From the NCBI GenBank assembly GCA_024277815.1, contig JAJRUM010000003.1, forward strand, positions 62,001 to 126,000: a stretch of DNA of 64,000 nt, written 5' to 3'. The notes beneath the pieces were generated by a model. That model saw only the letters and a list, made by a program, of their open reading frames with translations, was not told the origin of the DNA and searched no databases. This DNA comes from Gammaproteobacteria bacterium. GTDB lineage: Bacteria; Pseudomonadota; Gammaproteobacteria; Xanthomonadales; SZUA-36. The first letter of the stretch is position 1. Each line of letters starts with the position of its first letter. A program made the translations under genes and the position numbers. This document shows positions 1-8,982 of the stretch, piece by piece.

Positions 1-750
1 GTGCTCGGCCGAAGCCTGAAAACCATGCAACGTTACGATGAGGCAGAAGCGGCTCTTACCAACGCGTACCGCCTGCTTCCCAACAATGCCGTGATAATGG
101 TAGAGCTTGCTGAAGCCCGCCTTTTCACAGCGGGGAAACCTGAAATAAGTGCAGAAGTACAGCAACTTCTGAAATCTGCTCTGGAAATCGATCCACAGCA
201 ACAAAAAGGCCTGTGGCTGTTGGGCATGGCCGCTGCACAAGCGGGTGACAACCCGCAGGCAGCAGCCATTTGGCAGAAGCTGTTGGGACTGCTTGACCCG
301 GCTTCAAGCGCGGCAACAGCCGTGCAACAACAAATCGATATGGTCAATGCAAAGATGGGCATTGCTCCCGCAACACCAGGTACCGCAGCACAGGATGCCG
401 CAGGCGTCCATATCCCGGTGACCATTACTTTGGACGAAACGCGCACGACCACGCTGCCACAGGGAGCGGTGCTGTTTATCTTCATTCACCCCGACGGTGG
501 TGTTGGCATGCCGTTGGCAGTCAAGCGTATCGCCGCGCCCACATTCCCCATGAGCCTGACACTCAGTGACGCCGACACATTACGCCCGGGTACATCGCTG
601 TCTGATTTTGAGCAGCTGAATATCAGCGCACGAATCTCAATGACCGGCGTAGCCAACGCCGCGTCAGGTGACTACCAGGCAACCCCGGTAACTGTCGATA
701 CCAAAGCAGTAACAGGAATTGCGCTAGCCCTTGACCAGGGTGTACCTTAA
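1..750 (+). CDS. ccmI: Cytochrome c biogenesis protein CcmI, C-terminal part (5' end outside window)
   Basis: The reading frame is open at the window edge, so the N-terminus is missing and the first codon seen is not necessarily the start. Residues 1-95 are TPR-like helical repeats (YDEAEAALTNAYRLLPNN, then DPQQQKGLWLLGMAAAQAGD). After a low-complexity linker, residues about 135-249 form the beta-rich periplasmic domain typical of CcmI/CcmH C-termini, with FIFIHPDGGVGMPLAVKR. In the family this protein delivers apocytochrome c to the haem ligation complex in the periplasm. The rest of the ccm operon would lie to the left of the window. The family call is good; the extent of the missing part is unknown. 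Confidence 0.85.
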   Translation: MLGRSLKTMQRYDEAEAALTNAYRLLPNNAVIMVELAEARLFTAGKPEISAEVQQLLKSALEIDPQQQKGLWLLGMAAAQAGDNPQAAAIWQKLLGLLDPASSAATAVQQQIDMVNAKMGIAPATPGTAAQDAAGVHIPVTITLDETRTTTLPQGAVLFIFIHPDGGVGMPLAVKRIAAPTFPMSLTLSDADTLRPGTSLSDFEQLNISARISMTGVANAASGDYQATPVTVDTKAVTGIALALDQGVP

Positions 751-782
751 GTCCTCAAAACTGCTTTTCTGGGGACAGGCAC

Positions 783-1721
783 ATGAGATTTATACTTTTA
801 TTCGCACTGCTTTTCATCACGCAAGGCAGCACCTGGGCGCAGGGGAAGAAGGTTGAATTCAGTACTTTTCAGCTCTCCGAAACGGTATACATGCTCAGGG
901 GTCGTGGCGGCAATGTAGCTATCTCTGCCGGTGAAGATGGCCTGTACATAATCGACGACCAGGTCAGACCGGTCACCAACGAACTGCTACAGGCGATCAG
1001 AAAAATTGACAGTGGCCCGATTCGCTTTGTCATCAACACCCACTATCACGCAGATCATACGGGTGGCAACGAGACCATCGGCAGTGCAGGAGCACTGATT
1101 ATCGCGCACGACAATATCTATAAAAGAATGAGCACTGAGCAGGTCAGTATTTTCACCCAAAGTACCACCCCGCCCTACGCAAAAGCGGCACTACCGATCA
1201 TCACATTCAACGACCAGATGTCCCTGTACCTCAACGGTGAGGCCGCAACTGCTTACCATGTTGCGCACGGCCACACCGATGGCGACATCATTATTCACTT
1301 CCCGGCCAGTAACGTCATTCACATGGGTGATATGTATTTCAACACGCTATACCCCTACATTGATCTGGATGCAGGTGGCTCAATCCAGGGTATGGTGCAG
1401 GCAGCCGATCTGGCACTGTCACTGGCTGATGACAGCACACGAATTATCCCGGGCCATGGCCCGCTGGCTATCACAGAGGATTTGAGGGCTTACCGCGACT
1501 TACTGGTCAAAGCCACCGCCAATGTCCAGGCGCTGATTGATGACGGCCAGAACCTGCAACAGGTGATTGCTGCGAAACCCACTGCCGAATGGGATGAAAC
1601 GCTTGGCAAAACATGGATAACACCGCCACAGTTCGTAACCTTTATATTCAACAGCCTGCAGGGTATTCACAACTACACGCCAGCCACCAACAACTCAGGT
1701 GACCCGACTGCGGCAGACTAA
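783..1721 (+). CDS. Secreted metallo-beta-lactamase-fold hydrolase
   Basis: This 312-residue protein has an N-terminal signal peptide (cleavage likely after STWAQ, about residue 20). The di-metal signature HxHxDH is THYHADH at residues 87-92. Further metal-ligand regions are HVAHGHTDGD (about 158-168), HMGDMYF (about 180) and IIPGHGP (about 222). The arrangement resembles periplasmic SoxH/quinoprotein-relay MBL proteins rather than cytoplasmic glyoxalase II. The substrate cannot be deduced. A GGGGACAGG-type ribosome site precedes the ATG. It follows ccmI by 32 bp and its last 4 bp overlap the end of the convergent methyltransferase gene. Confidence 0.8.
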   Translation: MRFILLFALLFITQGSTWAQGKKVEFSTFQLSETVYMLRGRGGNVAISAGEDGLYIIDDQVRPVTNELLQAIRKIDSGPIRFVINTHYHADHTGGNETIGSAGALIIAHDNIYKRMSTEQVSIFTQSTTPPYAKAALPIITFNDQMSLYLNGEAATAYHVAHGHTDGDIIIHFPASNVIHMGDMYFNTLYPYIDLDAGGSIQGMVQAADLALSLADDSTRIIPGHGPLAITEDLRAYRDLLVKATANVQALIDDGQNLQQVIAAKPTAEWDETLGKTWITPPQFVTFIFNSLQGIHNYTPATNNSGDPTAAD

Positions 1722-2461
1722 AGAGCGGGCTGCCCGGCAGTCACGAAAGACCTAAACGCCGCTAAAACATCCTGCGGGACAGTCACCGCAAATAATTTCT
1801 GGCGCCGCTGCATATACTTGCGTTCAAACGGTGATATACCCTCTTGAGACCGGTAAGGTTTAGCGACGATCGACTGGCCGGTAGCCAGGCTTGCTGCACG
1901 TGCGAACTCCATCGCATAAACCTCCCAATTACAACGCATCTCTATCTCGCCCCCAAGCGCCAGCAAGCTCGGAAACACAGGGTGACCGTGCCACCGCCGC
2001 TTCAAGTGAGCAACTTTCGGCCACGGATTGGGATAAAGCAGAAAGTGCTTGTCGGGAGCGAGTCCATCGCGAACCAGTAAACGCCAGAATGTCGCCAACT
2101 CCGCCCTTACCAGAACGCAATTGTGATGTTGCATCAGGCCGTCAACAACAGAGGGGTCAGCCATGCCACTTCTGCCGAGGCGAACGCGGGAGCGATCGAC
2201 ACCGATCACCAGTTGCCCGGGATGCCTGGCGGCCAGGTAGCGTGTACTGTTGCCCGTGCCACAGCCCGAATCAAGTATGAACGATTTATCTTTGGTCAGC
2301 AGATTCCTGCTTCTTAACAAGGCATAGGCCACCACCGAAGGACGGTGCAAAGGCTGTAACCAGGGGGTATCCAGGTGGCGCCGCACGCACCGCTCCAGCT
2401 GTGAATGAATGTCATGCTGACAACTGCTGACCAGTCCAGCCTGTGAAATGTTGTCAGCCAT
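1718..2461 (-). CDS. TrmB-like SAM-dependent methyltransferase
   Basis: This 247-residue protein has a SAM-binding motif I (LDSGCGTGNSTRYLA, about 60-75), the acidic post-I motif (VIGVDRS) and a segment reading LLYPNPWPKVAHLKRRWHGHP. That segment matches the catalytic region of tRNA (guanine46-N7)-methyltransferase TrmB, where the usual form is FPDPWPKKRHHKRR. The Asp of that motif is Asn here and the N-terminal half is unusual, so this may be a divergent TrmB or a paralogue with another substrate. It is divergent from the MetX-family gene, with about 100 bp between starts, and convergent with the MBL gene. Confidence 0.72.
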   Translation of the reverse strand: MADNISQAGLVSSCQHDIHSQLERCVRRHLDTPWLQPLHRPSVVAYALLRSRNLLTKDKSFILDSGCGTGNSTRYLAARHPGQLVIGVDRSRVRLGRSGMADPSVVDGLMQHHNCVLVRAELATFWRLLVRDGLAPDKHFLLYPNPWPKVAHLKRRWHGHPVFPSLLALGGEIEMRCNWEVYAMEFARAASLATGQSIVAKPYRSQEGISPFERKYMQRRQKLFAVTVPQDVLAAFRSFVTAGQPAL

Positions 2462-2561
2462 CAGGTATTTTCATAATTTTTTCTTTTCACCTTTGTTGCA
2501 GCGCGCATTCTGCCAGCTCACACGGTATCATTGGTAAACCAAATTTTACGAATCATACCCT

Positions 2562-3674
2562 ATGTCATCTGCAACCCGATTTTTGCACGTCGATGAGCCA
2601 CTGTTATTCAAACGAGGTGGCAGCCTGCCTTCTTACACCATGGCTTACGAGACCTGGGGTGAGTTAAATGCAGATGCTTCCAATGCGGTACTTATCCTCA
2701 CAGGCCTGTCGCCGAGTGGGCATGCAGCATCCAGCCCGGCAGACCCCTCACCCGGGTGGTGGGAACCGATGGTTGGGTCCGGCAAGCCTATCAATGCAGA
2801 CCATTTTTACATTATCAGCCTCAACTCGCTGGGTAGTTGCAAGGGCTCAACCGGACCTGCCAGTACCAATCCGGAGACTGGCAAACCCTATCGGCTGGAT
2901 TTCCCTGAACTGAGCATTGAAGACATTGCCACCGCTGCCCACAAAGTTATTCAGCACCTGGGGATTGAACAATTGTGCACCATGGTTGGCCCTTCGATGG
3001 GCGGCATGAGCGCGCTCGCCTACCTGCAACAAAACCCACAAGGTGCCCGACACTTTTTGACTATCTCCAGTTCCCCCTGTTCGGAACCCTTCAGCATCGC
3101 CATCCGCTCGCTGCAAAGAGAGCTCATTGTTTCTGACCCGGCATTCAATGGCGGCAATTATGACGATGACAACTGGCCTGAGAATGGTATGCGCATGGCG
3201 CGCAAGCTGGGGATGCTGTCTTATCGATCAGCTGCGGAATGGCGCACCCGCTTCGAACGTAAAGAACAGAACTATTTCCCGACCGAACTGTTTGGCATGA
3301 ACTACGAGGTTGAGTCCTACCTTGAAGCAGCAGCGCGCCGTTTCATTTATTCCTTTGATCCATGCAGTTACGTTTACCTGTCCCGTTCAATGGATTGGTT
3401 CGATGTTGCAGATGGTTACCCGGATCTCGCTGCTGCACTGGCAGCCATTGAGTTGCGTTCAGCCCGGGTGCTGGGTGTCGAGACAGATATTTTATTCCCC
3501 GTGCATCAACAACGGGCAATTGCTGATACCCTGTCTGCCAACAACATCCAGACAGCGTTCACGGAACTACCCTCATTAATGGGGCACGATGCGTTTCTGG
3601 CAGACTACAAGCTATTCATCCCTCTGGTTGAGGACTACTTCAGGCAGATAAAGGATGAAGAATCACTACCATAG
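2562..3674 (+). CDS. metX: MetX-family homoserine/serine O-acyltransferase
   Basis: This is an alpha/beta-hydrolase fold acyltransferase of 370 residues. The nucleophile elbow is GPSMGGM with Ser145; the other triad members are likely Asp309 (GVETDILFP) and His342 (LMGHDAF). The family activates homoserine (or serine) with an acyl-CoA on the way to methionine (or cysteine). The loop reads LNSLGSCKGSTGPAS, whereas classical MetX has a GGC.GTTGP form. This is the variant I associate with serine/homoserine O-succinyltransferases, so acyl donor and acceptor are uncertain. No clear Shine-Dalgarno precedes the ATG. No SAM riboswitch was recognised upstream. It ends about 100 bp before tRNA-Leu. Confidence 0.85.
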   Translation: MSSATRFLHVDEPLLFKRGGSLPSYTMAYETWGELNADASNAVLILTGLSPSGHAASSPADPSPGWWEPMVGSGKPINADHFYIISLNSLGSCKGSTGPASTNPETGKPYRLDFPELSIEDIATAAHKVIQHLGIEQLCTMVGPSMGGMSALAYLQQNPQGARHFLTISSSPCSEPFSIAIRSLQRELIVSDPAFNGGNYDDDNWPENGMRMARKLGMLSYRSAAEWRTRFERKEQNYFPTELFGMNYEVESYLEAAARRFIYSFDPCSYVYLSRSMDWFDVADGYPDLAAALAAIELRSARVLGVETDILFPVHQQRAIADTLSANNIQTAFTELPSLMGHDAFLADYKLFIPLVEDYFRQIKDEESLP

Positions 3675-3773
3675 GATCGGTATGGCGTCAGGCGCAAAAA
3701 GGAAGCATTAAAATTGACTGAAAAACTGGCTTCGCCGACCCTGCAAATATATACTCTGCGGCTCGCAGTTCCT

Positions 3774-3860
3774 GCCGGAGTGGCGAAATTGGTAGACGCG
3801 CGGGATTCAAAATCCCGTTTTGGCAACAAAGTGTCGGTTCGAGTCCGACCTCCGGCACCA
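3774..3860 (+). tRNA. tRNA-Leu (anticodon CAA)
   Basis: The 7-bp acceptor stem GCCGGAG/CTCCGGC encloses a Leu-type D arm with GGTAGACGCG, an anticodon stem CGGGA/TCCCG with loop TTCAAAA (anticodon CAA), a class II variable arm and the T-arm GTTCGAGTC. CCA is encoded at 3858-3860. It decodes UUG codons. Confidence 0.97.
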
Positions 3861-3868
3861 TTTACTCA

Positions 3869-4681
3869 ATGAATATCAATCACCTAACAACCCATACCCG
3901 CGAATTTTTCACACTTTTTGTCCTCTGTTTCACAGTGATCTTCAGCAATGCCAGTTTCGCCTGGGGTCGTGACGGGCACGCCACTGTCGGTATTCTGGCT
4001 ATGGAAATGTTACCTGTAAGCACCAGCGCCAAATTGCGAGGTGTTTTGGGTTCGACTGACGATCAGACCATGCTCAAGGCCTGCAACTGGCCTGATGCAA
4101 TACGGGAAACTGAACAATGGGCATGGACCTACCCGCTTCACTACATCAATATTCCGCAGGGTGAAGCCCGTTACTCAAAGCCCCGTGACTGCCCCGATCA
4201 GCTATGTGCGACAGAGGGGATCAAGAAGTATGCCGCGATCCTTGCCGATAAGCAGGCCAGCCAGGAATCCCGCCAGCAGGCATTTGGCTGGATTTGCCAC
4301 CTGACCGGCGACCTGCACCAGCCGCTGCACGCCGGCTATGCTTTTGATCGGGGCGGCAATAACTTCGACATTGACTTCAGCGGCGAGCAGATGAACCTGC
4401 ACAACTTCTGGGACCGGGCACTCATCCAGCAGCGCGCCGGTGACTGGCAGCATTTGGTTGCAGTGTTGCGCCAATCTCCGGCGCCCCCGGCTGGAGACAA
4501 CTGGACACCCGCAATGGTCGACCGCTGGACTGAAGAATCACATCAACTGGTTGAAACAGAGATCTATCCGGAGAGCCCGGAAATCAGTCAGTGTTATGCA
4601 GACCGGAGTTGGGCGCTGTTACAGCGGCGTATCAACACAGCAGCAACGCATCTCGCATTAATTATTCGTACCGCCCTGTAG
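3869..4681 (+). CDS. Secreted S1/P1-type nuclease
   Basis: This 270-residue protein starts with a signal peptide whose cleavage would expose Trp32 (FA^WGRDGH). In the zinc-dependent S1/P1 nuclease family the mature N-terminal Trp is itself a metal ligand. Other family ligands are visible: His37, HYINIP (about 92), DLHQPLHAG (about 148-156) and NLHNFWD (about 171-177). The predicted role is periplasmic or extracellular cleavage of single-stranded nucleic acid and 3'-nucleotides. It begins 8 bp after tRNA-Leu and overlaps the convergent SUMF1 gene by 24 bp. Confidence 0.88.
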   Translation: MNINHLTTHTREFFTLFVLCFTVIFSNASFAWGRDGHATVGILAMEMLPVSTSAKLRGVLGSTDDQTMLKACNWPDAIRETEQWAWTYPLHYINIPQGEARYSKPRDCPDQLCATEGIKKYAAILADKQASQESRQQAFGWICHLTGDLHQPLHAGYAFDRGGNNFDIDFSGEQMNLHNFWDRALIQQRAGDWQHLVAVLRQSPAPPAGDNWTPAMVDRWTEESHQLVETEIYPESPEISQCYADRSWALLQRRINTAATHLALIIRTAL

Positions 4682-6547
4682 ATCACGGGCAATACGAATA
4701 CCCACGACCGGCCCCAGGGTTTCAGGGCGGGCAGATATTCTGAATGCGGCACGGGCTTGATCGGGGGCACTGGCCCAATAGCCACCACGCACAACCGTGC
4801 GTTCGCAACCTCGATTGACCCAGGCAGAACCGTCAACGGGTGCTTTCATATAGTTGGGATGCCAGCAGTCTTCTGTCCACTCGCTAACATTGCCAGCGAT
4901 ATCATAGACGCCCATTGGGTGGACCAGCACGCTATCCCGCAAGGAGCCTGCCGGGGATGGCCCCCAGTAACCGTCTCCATATCTCTTGAAGGGTGTTGTC
5001 CAGCTACGCTTGCTGGGCGACCTGTCACGCTGGCCAGTCAGGTTCTCAACCGGCTTCGAGGGCGAACCCTCCCCCCACCAGAAAGTCCCGCCGACCGCAC
5101 CCCTGGCCACATACTCATACTCGGCCTCGGTCGGTAAACGGTAGCGCTTGCCTGTTTCGGCAGCCAGCCACTGTACATACGCCCGTGCATCATGCAGGTT
5201 CACGTGTAAAACCGGATCCTCAGGCTTGCCTTTCTTGCCCCGGTAATCATTTTGCCAATTGGTCTTTTTGCGCTTGATCAGGCGTCCGGCAGTCTCATCA
5301 TAAACTGTAGATTCCCCCGTGCTGTCAGCGCCAGTGACATAACCGCTGCGCTCAACGAACAAACCGAACTGCGCAACAGTCACTTCCGTGACACCAAAGC
5401 CAAAGCCCCGCTCAATCGTTACCCGGTGACGGGGCTGCTCGTTGTTGTAAGCACCACCTGACTGACCACTTGAGCCCATCAGGAAACTTCCGGCAGCAAT
5501 AACAACAATATCAGGTGCTTTCCCTGCAAAGTTCAAGAAGCTGTCACTGATGACCTGACCAGGTTCGAACCCACCGTAGAAACGTGCCTCTTCCAGCTGT
5601 TCCCGCAGAGACTTGACCCGTTCTTCCTGCCCACCGAGGGCAATAAGATCAATGATATTGAACTCCGCAGTATTGAAATCACCGGCATTCATGGCTTCCA
5701 GCGCCTTGCTCTCGAGGTCATCCGCGTGCATGCTCTGGAACGCAGTCAACTGCTGCCAGGCATCATCCACCATGGTCTGATCCTTGCCAACGGCAGATGC
5801 CTGATTCAACCATTTTGCCGACATCTCAAAATCAAGTTCCTGGGCGGCCTCATTGGCTCGCTCAATGAGTGCTTCCTGAATGCGTGCCAGGCCCTGCTGG
5901 GCCGCACTGCTATCGGGTTTTACCCGCAATGTCTGGTTGAAATAATACAAGGCACTGCCTTTTTCAGGCTCAATCAACTGATCTGCCGCCAGCGCCTTTT
6001 CAGCCTTCGCCAGTAATTTCTGGGTGTCCTTCAACGCCTGCAAACGCCGCTGTGCAGTCTTGAGGCCAGGCAAGCCAGGGTCAATTGGCTTGATGACCGC
6101 CAGCAATTTAGCCGCTTCCTCAGTAGAACCGCTATCGATCAGGCCACGCGCCAGAGCCAATATGTTGGATAACAAGGTATCCAGTTGCTCGTTAATTTCG
6201 CTGCTGTCCGGATCAGTGGCCAGACCAGACAGCAACTGTTGTAACTGCTGATCCTGCGCGGCATCCGGCAGAGAATTAGCTTCTTCTTGTACCGGCGCCG
6301 CCGCCGGTGCAGTGGGCAGCGACAAATCCATTTCCCACTCATCGGTGCTGACATCACCCAGGCGTTCTATGCGGCGGCTTTTGCCCGCTTCTTCATCGGC
6401 TTCGGCATTGCCCGCGCCCGGTGATACGGCAGCTTCATCGGTGGGTTGCTGGGCAAAAACAAATTGCGCGCACAGCAACGCGCTCATCAGCACCAGGAAA
6501 GAAGGGCTCACGAAATGTAATTTGAAGGTTTTTTTAACCGCAAACAT
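4658..6547 (-). CDS. Periplasmic SUMF1/FGE-like domain protein with helical N-terminal region
   Basis: The ATG at 6547 is preferred because AAGGGAA lies just upstream; an in-frame extension to 6610 is possible. The 629-residue product has a signal peptide, an acidic linker, and a helical repeat region with TPR-like spacing (about 100-330). The C-terminal formylglycine-generating-enzyme-like domain (about 345-629) carries IAAGSFLMGSSG, RLPTEAEYEYVARG, GVYDIAGNVSEW and VVRGGYW. The region that carries the catalytic Cys pair in true FGEs (around RAAFRISARPE) has no cysteine. The domain is therefore probably structural or ligand-binding and not a sulfatase maturase. Confidence 0.83.
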   Translation of the reverse strand: MFAVKKTFKLHFVSPSFLVLMSALLCAQFVFAQQPTDEAAVSPGAGNAEADEEAGKSRRIERLGDVSTDEWEMDLSLPTAPAAAPVQEEANSLPDAAQDQQLQQLLSGLATDPDSSEINEQLDTLLSNILALARGLIDSGSTEEAAKLLAVIKPIDPGLPGLKTAQRRLQALKDTQKLLAKAEKALAADQLIEPEKGSALYYFNQTLRVKPDSSAAQQGLARIQEALIERANEAAQELDFEMSAKWLNQASAVGKDQTMVDDAWQQLTAFQSMHADDLESKALEAMNAGDFNTAEFNIIDLIALGGQEERVKSLREQLEEARFYGGFEPGQVISDSFLNFAGKAPDIVVIAAGSFLMGSSGQSGGAYNNEQPRHRVTIERGFGFGVTEVTVAQFGLFVERSGYVTGADSTGESTVYDETAGRLIKRKKTNWQNDYRGKKGKPEDPVLHVNLHDARAYVQWLAAETGKRYRLPTEAEYEYVARGAVGGTFWWGEGSPSKPVENLTGQRDRSPSKRSWTTPFKRYGDGYWGPSPAGSLRDSVLVHPMGVYDIAGNVSEWTEDCWHPNYMKAPVDGSAWVNRGCERTVVRGGYWASAPDQARAAFRISARPETLGPVVGIRIARDLQGGTNN

Positions 6548-6728
6548 GCAATTTCCCTTGCCTGTAGCCTCCGTCATGTTATGGTTTTGGCGGCAGAAAA
6601 CTCCCACCAAGCCGCATAATGCAACCTTAACCCAGATGCACGGCTACAACAAGCAGAATAAAATAAGCCAAACTACTTCACAATCAACTGATAACAAAGC
6701 GTTTAGAAAGGGAATTATTACATTCCAA

Positions 6729-7874
6729 ATGATTAATAAAGACGAAATGAGCACCGCACTTGCCGCTGCAGACAAGCCCATCATGGTTGAATCTGCCGCA
6801 CATTTGCAAGCGGCCATTGAGTGCTGGTTGCAAGCTGAAGTGATTGGTATTGATACTGAATTTGTCCGCGAACGGACCTACCGCGCAGACCTCGGTCTTG
6901 TGCAGTTGTCAGACGGGCAACAGGTCTTGCTGGTCGACCCACTCAAAACCGGCCCGCTGCACACCATCGCACCACTGTTTGAGCAAACCTCAATCACCAA
7001 AATACTGCATGCCCCGCCCGAAGACCTTGAAGTCCTGCTGTTTACAACAGGCACCTGCCCCCGTCCACTGTTTGACACGCAGACCGCCTGTGCCATGCTG
7101 GGTCAGTCACTGCAGATGGGGTACCACAAAACTGTGGAGTGGTTGCTGGGTATTGCAATCGACAAGGGTGAGACAAGGTCGAACTGGCTCAAGCGACCAC
7201 TTCGGACTGCACAGTTACACTACGCGGCACTGGATGTATGCCTGTTACCATTGATGCAAAGAGAGCTGCGCGAACGCCTGCAAAAACTCGAGCGTCTGCA
7301 CTGGCTGGAAGAGGACTGCGAACGTCTTCTGCGCAAGGCAAAAACACCCACAGACCCAGTCCGGTCCTGGCAGAGGATTCGCGGGAATCATCGCCTGGAT
7401 GGTATTTCGCTGGCGATCCTGCAAGCACTGGCCTTTTGGCGGGAACAACAAGCAGAAAAACGCAACCTGGCACGTGGCTTTGTCGTCAAAGATACAGCTT
7501 TGCTGAATATTGCCAGGGCGCAGCCCGCCACTTCCGAACAGCTATCCAGGCTCGATGTTATGCATCCTCGAGCGCTTGACCGCATTGGTAAGGCCATACT
7601 GACCATCGTTGATCAGGTACTTCAGTCAGGCAAGCAGGTTAGCTCTCCCGTTTCGCTGAGTACAGCTCAGCGCAAACTATTGTCCGATATGCGCAGTGTC
7701 GTGATCAGAAGGGCCGAACAGCTCTCAATAGACCCCGCGCTGCTCGCCTCCAAACGGGAACTGGAGAGCCTGATTCTGACCACGGAAACAGCCGGAATAC
7801 CTGAACGTTTTCTTGGCTGGAGAAAAAACATTATCAGTGATGAATTGCTGGCGATGAAAGCACAGCGTTCATGA
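6729..7874 (+). CDS. rnd: Ribonuclease D
   Basis: This is a DEDDy 3'-5' exoribonuclease that trims tRNA precursors. Exo I is GIDTEFVRERTY (Asp42, Glu44), Exo II includes HAPPEDLEVL, and Exo III is YAALDVCLLP with the Tyr-x3-Asp pattern. A C-terminal HRDC domain follows (RLDGISLAILQALAFWRE onward). Length is 381 residues from 6729, or 375 from the ATG at 6747, which matches the usual RNase D size. Neither start has a strong Shine-Dalgarno. A longer open frame back to 6312 is antisense to the SUMF1 gene and was not used. The stop overlaps the next gene's ATG (ATGA). Confidence 0.93.
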   Translation: MINKDEMSTALAAADKPIMVESAAHLQAAIECWLQAEVIGIDTEFVRERTYRADLGLVQLSDGQQVLLVDPLKTGPLHTIAPLFEQTSITKILHAPPEDLEVLLFTTGTCPRPLFDTQTACAMLGQSLQMGYHKTVEWLLGIAIDKGETRSNWLKRPLRTAQLHYAALDVCLLPLMQRELRERLQKLERLHWLEEDCERLLRKAKTPTDPVRSWQRIRGNHRLDGISLAILQALAFWREQQAEKRNLARGFVVKDTALLNIARAQPATSEQLSRLDVMHPRALDRIGKAILTIVDQVLQSGKQVSSPVSLSTAQRKLLSDMRSVVIRRAEQLSIDPALLASKRELESLILTTETAGIPERFLGWRKNIISDELLAMKAQRS

Positions 7875-8797
7875 CAGCGGCAGCGATCGTCAGACCCGAC
7901 TTCAGGGCCGCATTGGCGCTGCTTGCCTTTCTGCTGCTGCCTTGCGCACAGGTTGTCGCTCAGGACTTGCCCAAAACCGACCTGTGGCTGGCAAATATCA
8001 ACGCCAACCAACCAACCTCACTTGCCGGACCGCCGGTAAAAATCAACACCACAGTCGGCTATAACAACCAGCCACATTTCTCCGTTGATGGCAACGTGAT
8101 TTACTACACCCGTGAAGTCACCCTTCCGAATGGTATTGCACAAACCGACATCGCGGCCTTCAACCTCAGGACCCGGACCACCACGATGGTCAACCAGACC
8201 ATGGAAAGCGAATACTCTCCGACGCCCATCCCCGGTCGTAACGCGCTGTCAGTGATTCAGGTCGAAGCCGATCAAAAGCAACGGCTGTGGGCCATCAGTC
8301 TGACAAATGGTGAAATGGAGTTACTATTGCCGGATGCTGAACCGGTTGGCTACCATGCCTGGATGAATGACCAGCAAGTTGCGATGTTCATACTTGGTGA
8401 CAGTTTCGACCTCTACACTGCAAAACTGCAAGAGGCGGGAAGCAGTAAGGTCGCCAGCAATATAGGCCGCACACTGCGCCGGCACCCCGAAAATGGTGAC
8501 ATTATCTTTGTGGATAAAAACACAGAGCCATGGAAAATCTCTATATACCATTCCGTAACAAACAGCATCCAAACCATCATGCCCCTCTTCCCGGACAGTG
8601 AAGATTTCACCGTGGACCGCAATGGCGCTTACTGGACCGGCAACGGCAGCAAACTCTATCGCCGTTCACCCATGGACGCCCGGTGGGAATTAATCACTGA
8701 CTTTGGTGCCTACGGAGTACGCAACATCAGCCGCCTGGCGATCAGTCCGGCCAACGACAAAATCATGCTGACCAGCGAGCACCAGGCCGCCAATTAA
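7871..8797 (+). CDS. Secreted TolB-like beta-propeller protein
   Basis: This 308-residue protein has a signal peptide (hydrophobic core LALLAFLLLPCAQVVAQ, cleavage near residue 31). It is followed by WD40/TolB-type blades such as YNNQPHFSVDGNVIYYTRE and EYSPTPIPGRNALSVIQVE. The repeats suggest a periplasmic propeller. No catalytic residues are evident. It overlaps rnd by 4 nt and probably forms a two-gene unit with it. A tRNA-Arg gene follows 42 bp later. The function is unknown. Confidence 0.75.
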   Translation: MTAAAIVRPDFRAALALLAFLLLPCAQVVAQDLPKTDLWLANINANQPTSLAGPPVKINTTVGYNNQPHFSVDGNVIYYTREVTLPNGIAQTDIAAFNLRTRTTTMVNQTMESEYSPTPIPGRNALSVIQVEADQKQRLWAISLTNGEMELLLPDAEPVGYHAWMNDQQVAMFILGDSFDLYTAKLQEAGSSKVASNIGRTLRRHPENGDIIFVDKNTEPWKISIYHSVTNSIQTIMPLFPDSEDFTVDRNGAYWTGNGSKLYRRSPMDARWELITDFGAYGVRNISRLAISPANDKIMLTSEHQAAN

Positions 8798-8839
8798 ATT
8801 CAGATTTTTACCCATAGCAGTTAGAATACCCCCCTCAAA

Positions 8840-8916
8840 GCGCCCGTAGCTCAGTCGGATAGAGCACCAGATTCCTAATCTGGGGGCCACAGGTTCGAAT
8901 CCTGTCGGGCGCGCCA
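8840..8916 (+). tRNA. tRNA-Arg (anticodon CCT)
   Basis: The acceptor stem is GCGCCCG/CGGGCGC, the D arm is GCTCAGTCGGATAGAGC, and the anticodon stem CCAGA/TCTGG has loop TTCCTAA (anticodon CCT). The T arm is ACAGG-TTCGAAT-CCTGT and CCA is encoded at 8914-8916. It decodes AGG. Its 3' tail is duplicated 187 bp downstream. Confidence 0.97.
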
Positions 8917-8919
8917 AAA
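8898..8919 (+). repeat. tRNA-Arg 3' tail, first copy of a 22-bp direct repeat
   Basis: The 3' half of the T arm, the 3' acceptor strand, CCA and three following A residues are repeated identically at 9085-9106. This is the part of a tRNA gene that commonly serves as an integration site. Confidence 0.9.
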
Positions 8920-8953
8920 TACACAAGGTCGCTTTGGCGGCCTTTTGTATTTT
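8917..8953 (+). terminator. Rho-independent terminator of tRNA-Arg
   Basis: The stem AAGGTCGC/GCGGCCTT (8925-8932 with 8937-8944, one G.T pair) has loop TTTG. It is extended outward by AAAATAC/GTATTTT, giving a symmetric terminator with a T-rich 3' side. It lies directly after the CCA. Confidence 0.82.
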
Positions 8954-8982
8954 CGTGTTCTGACACCCGAATTAGGTTCTCT

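Noticed and set aside
2462-2561. SAM riboswitch upstream of metX
   Set aside because: The gap is only about 100 bp, AT-rich, and shows none of the recognised SAM-riboswitch core sequence.
6312-6728. N-terminal extension of the RNase D reading frame (139 codons)
   Set aside because: It is antisense to the well-supported SUMF1 gene, carries no RNase D homology, and the family size fits the starts at 6729 or 6747.
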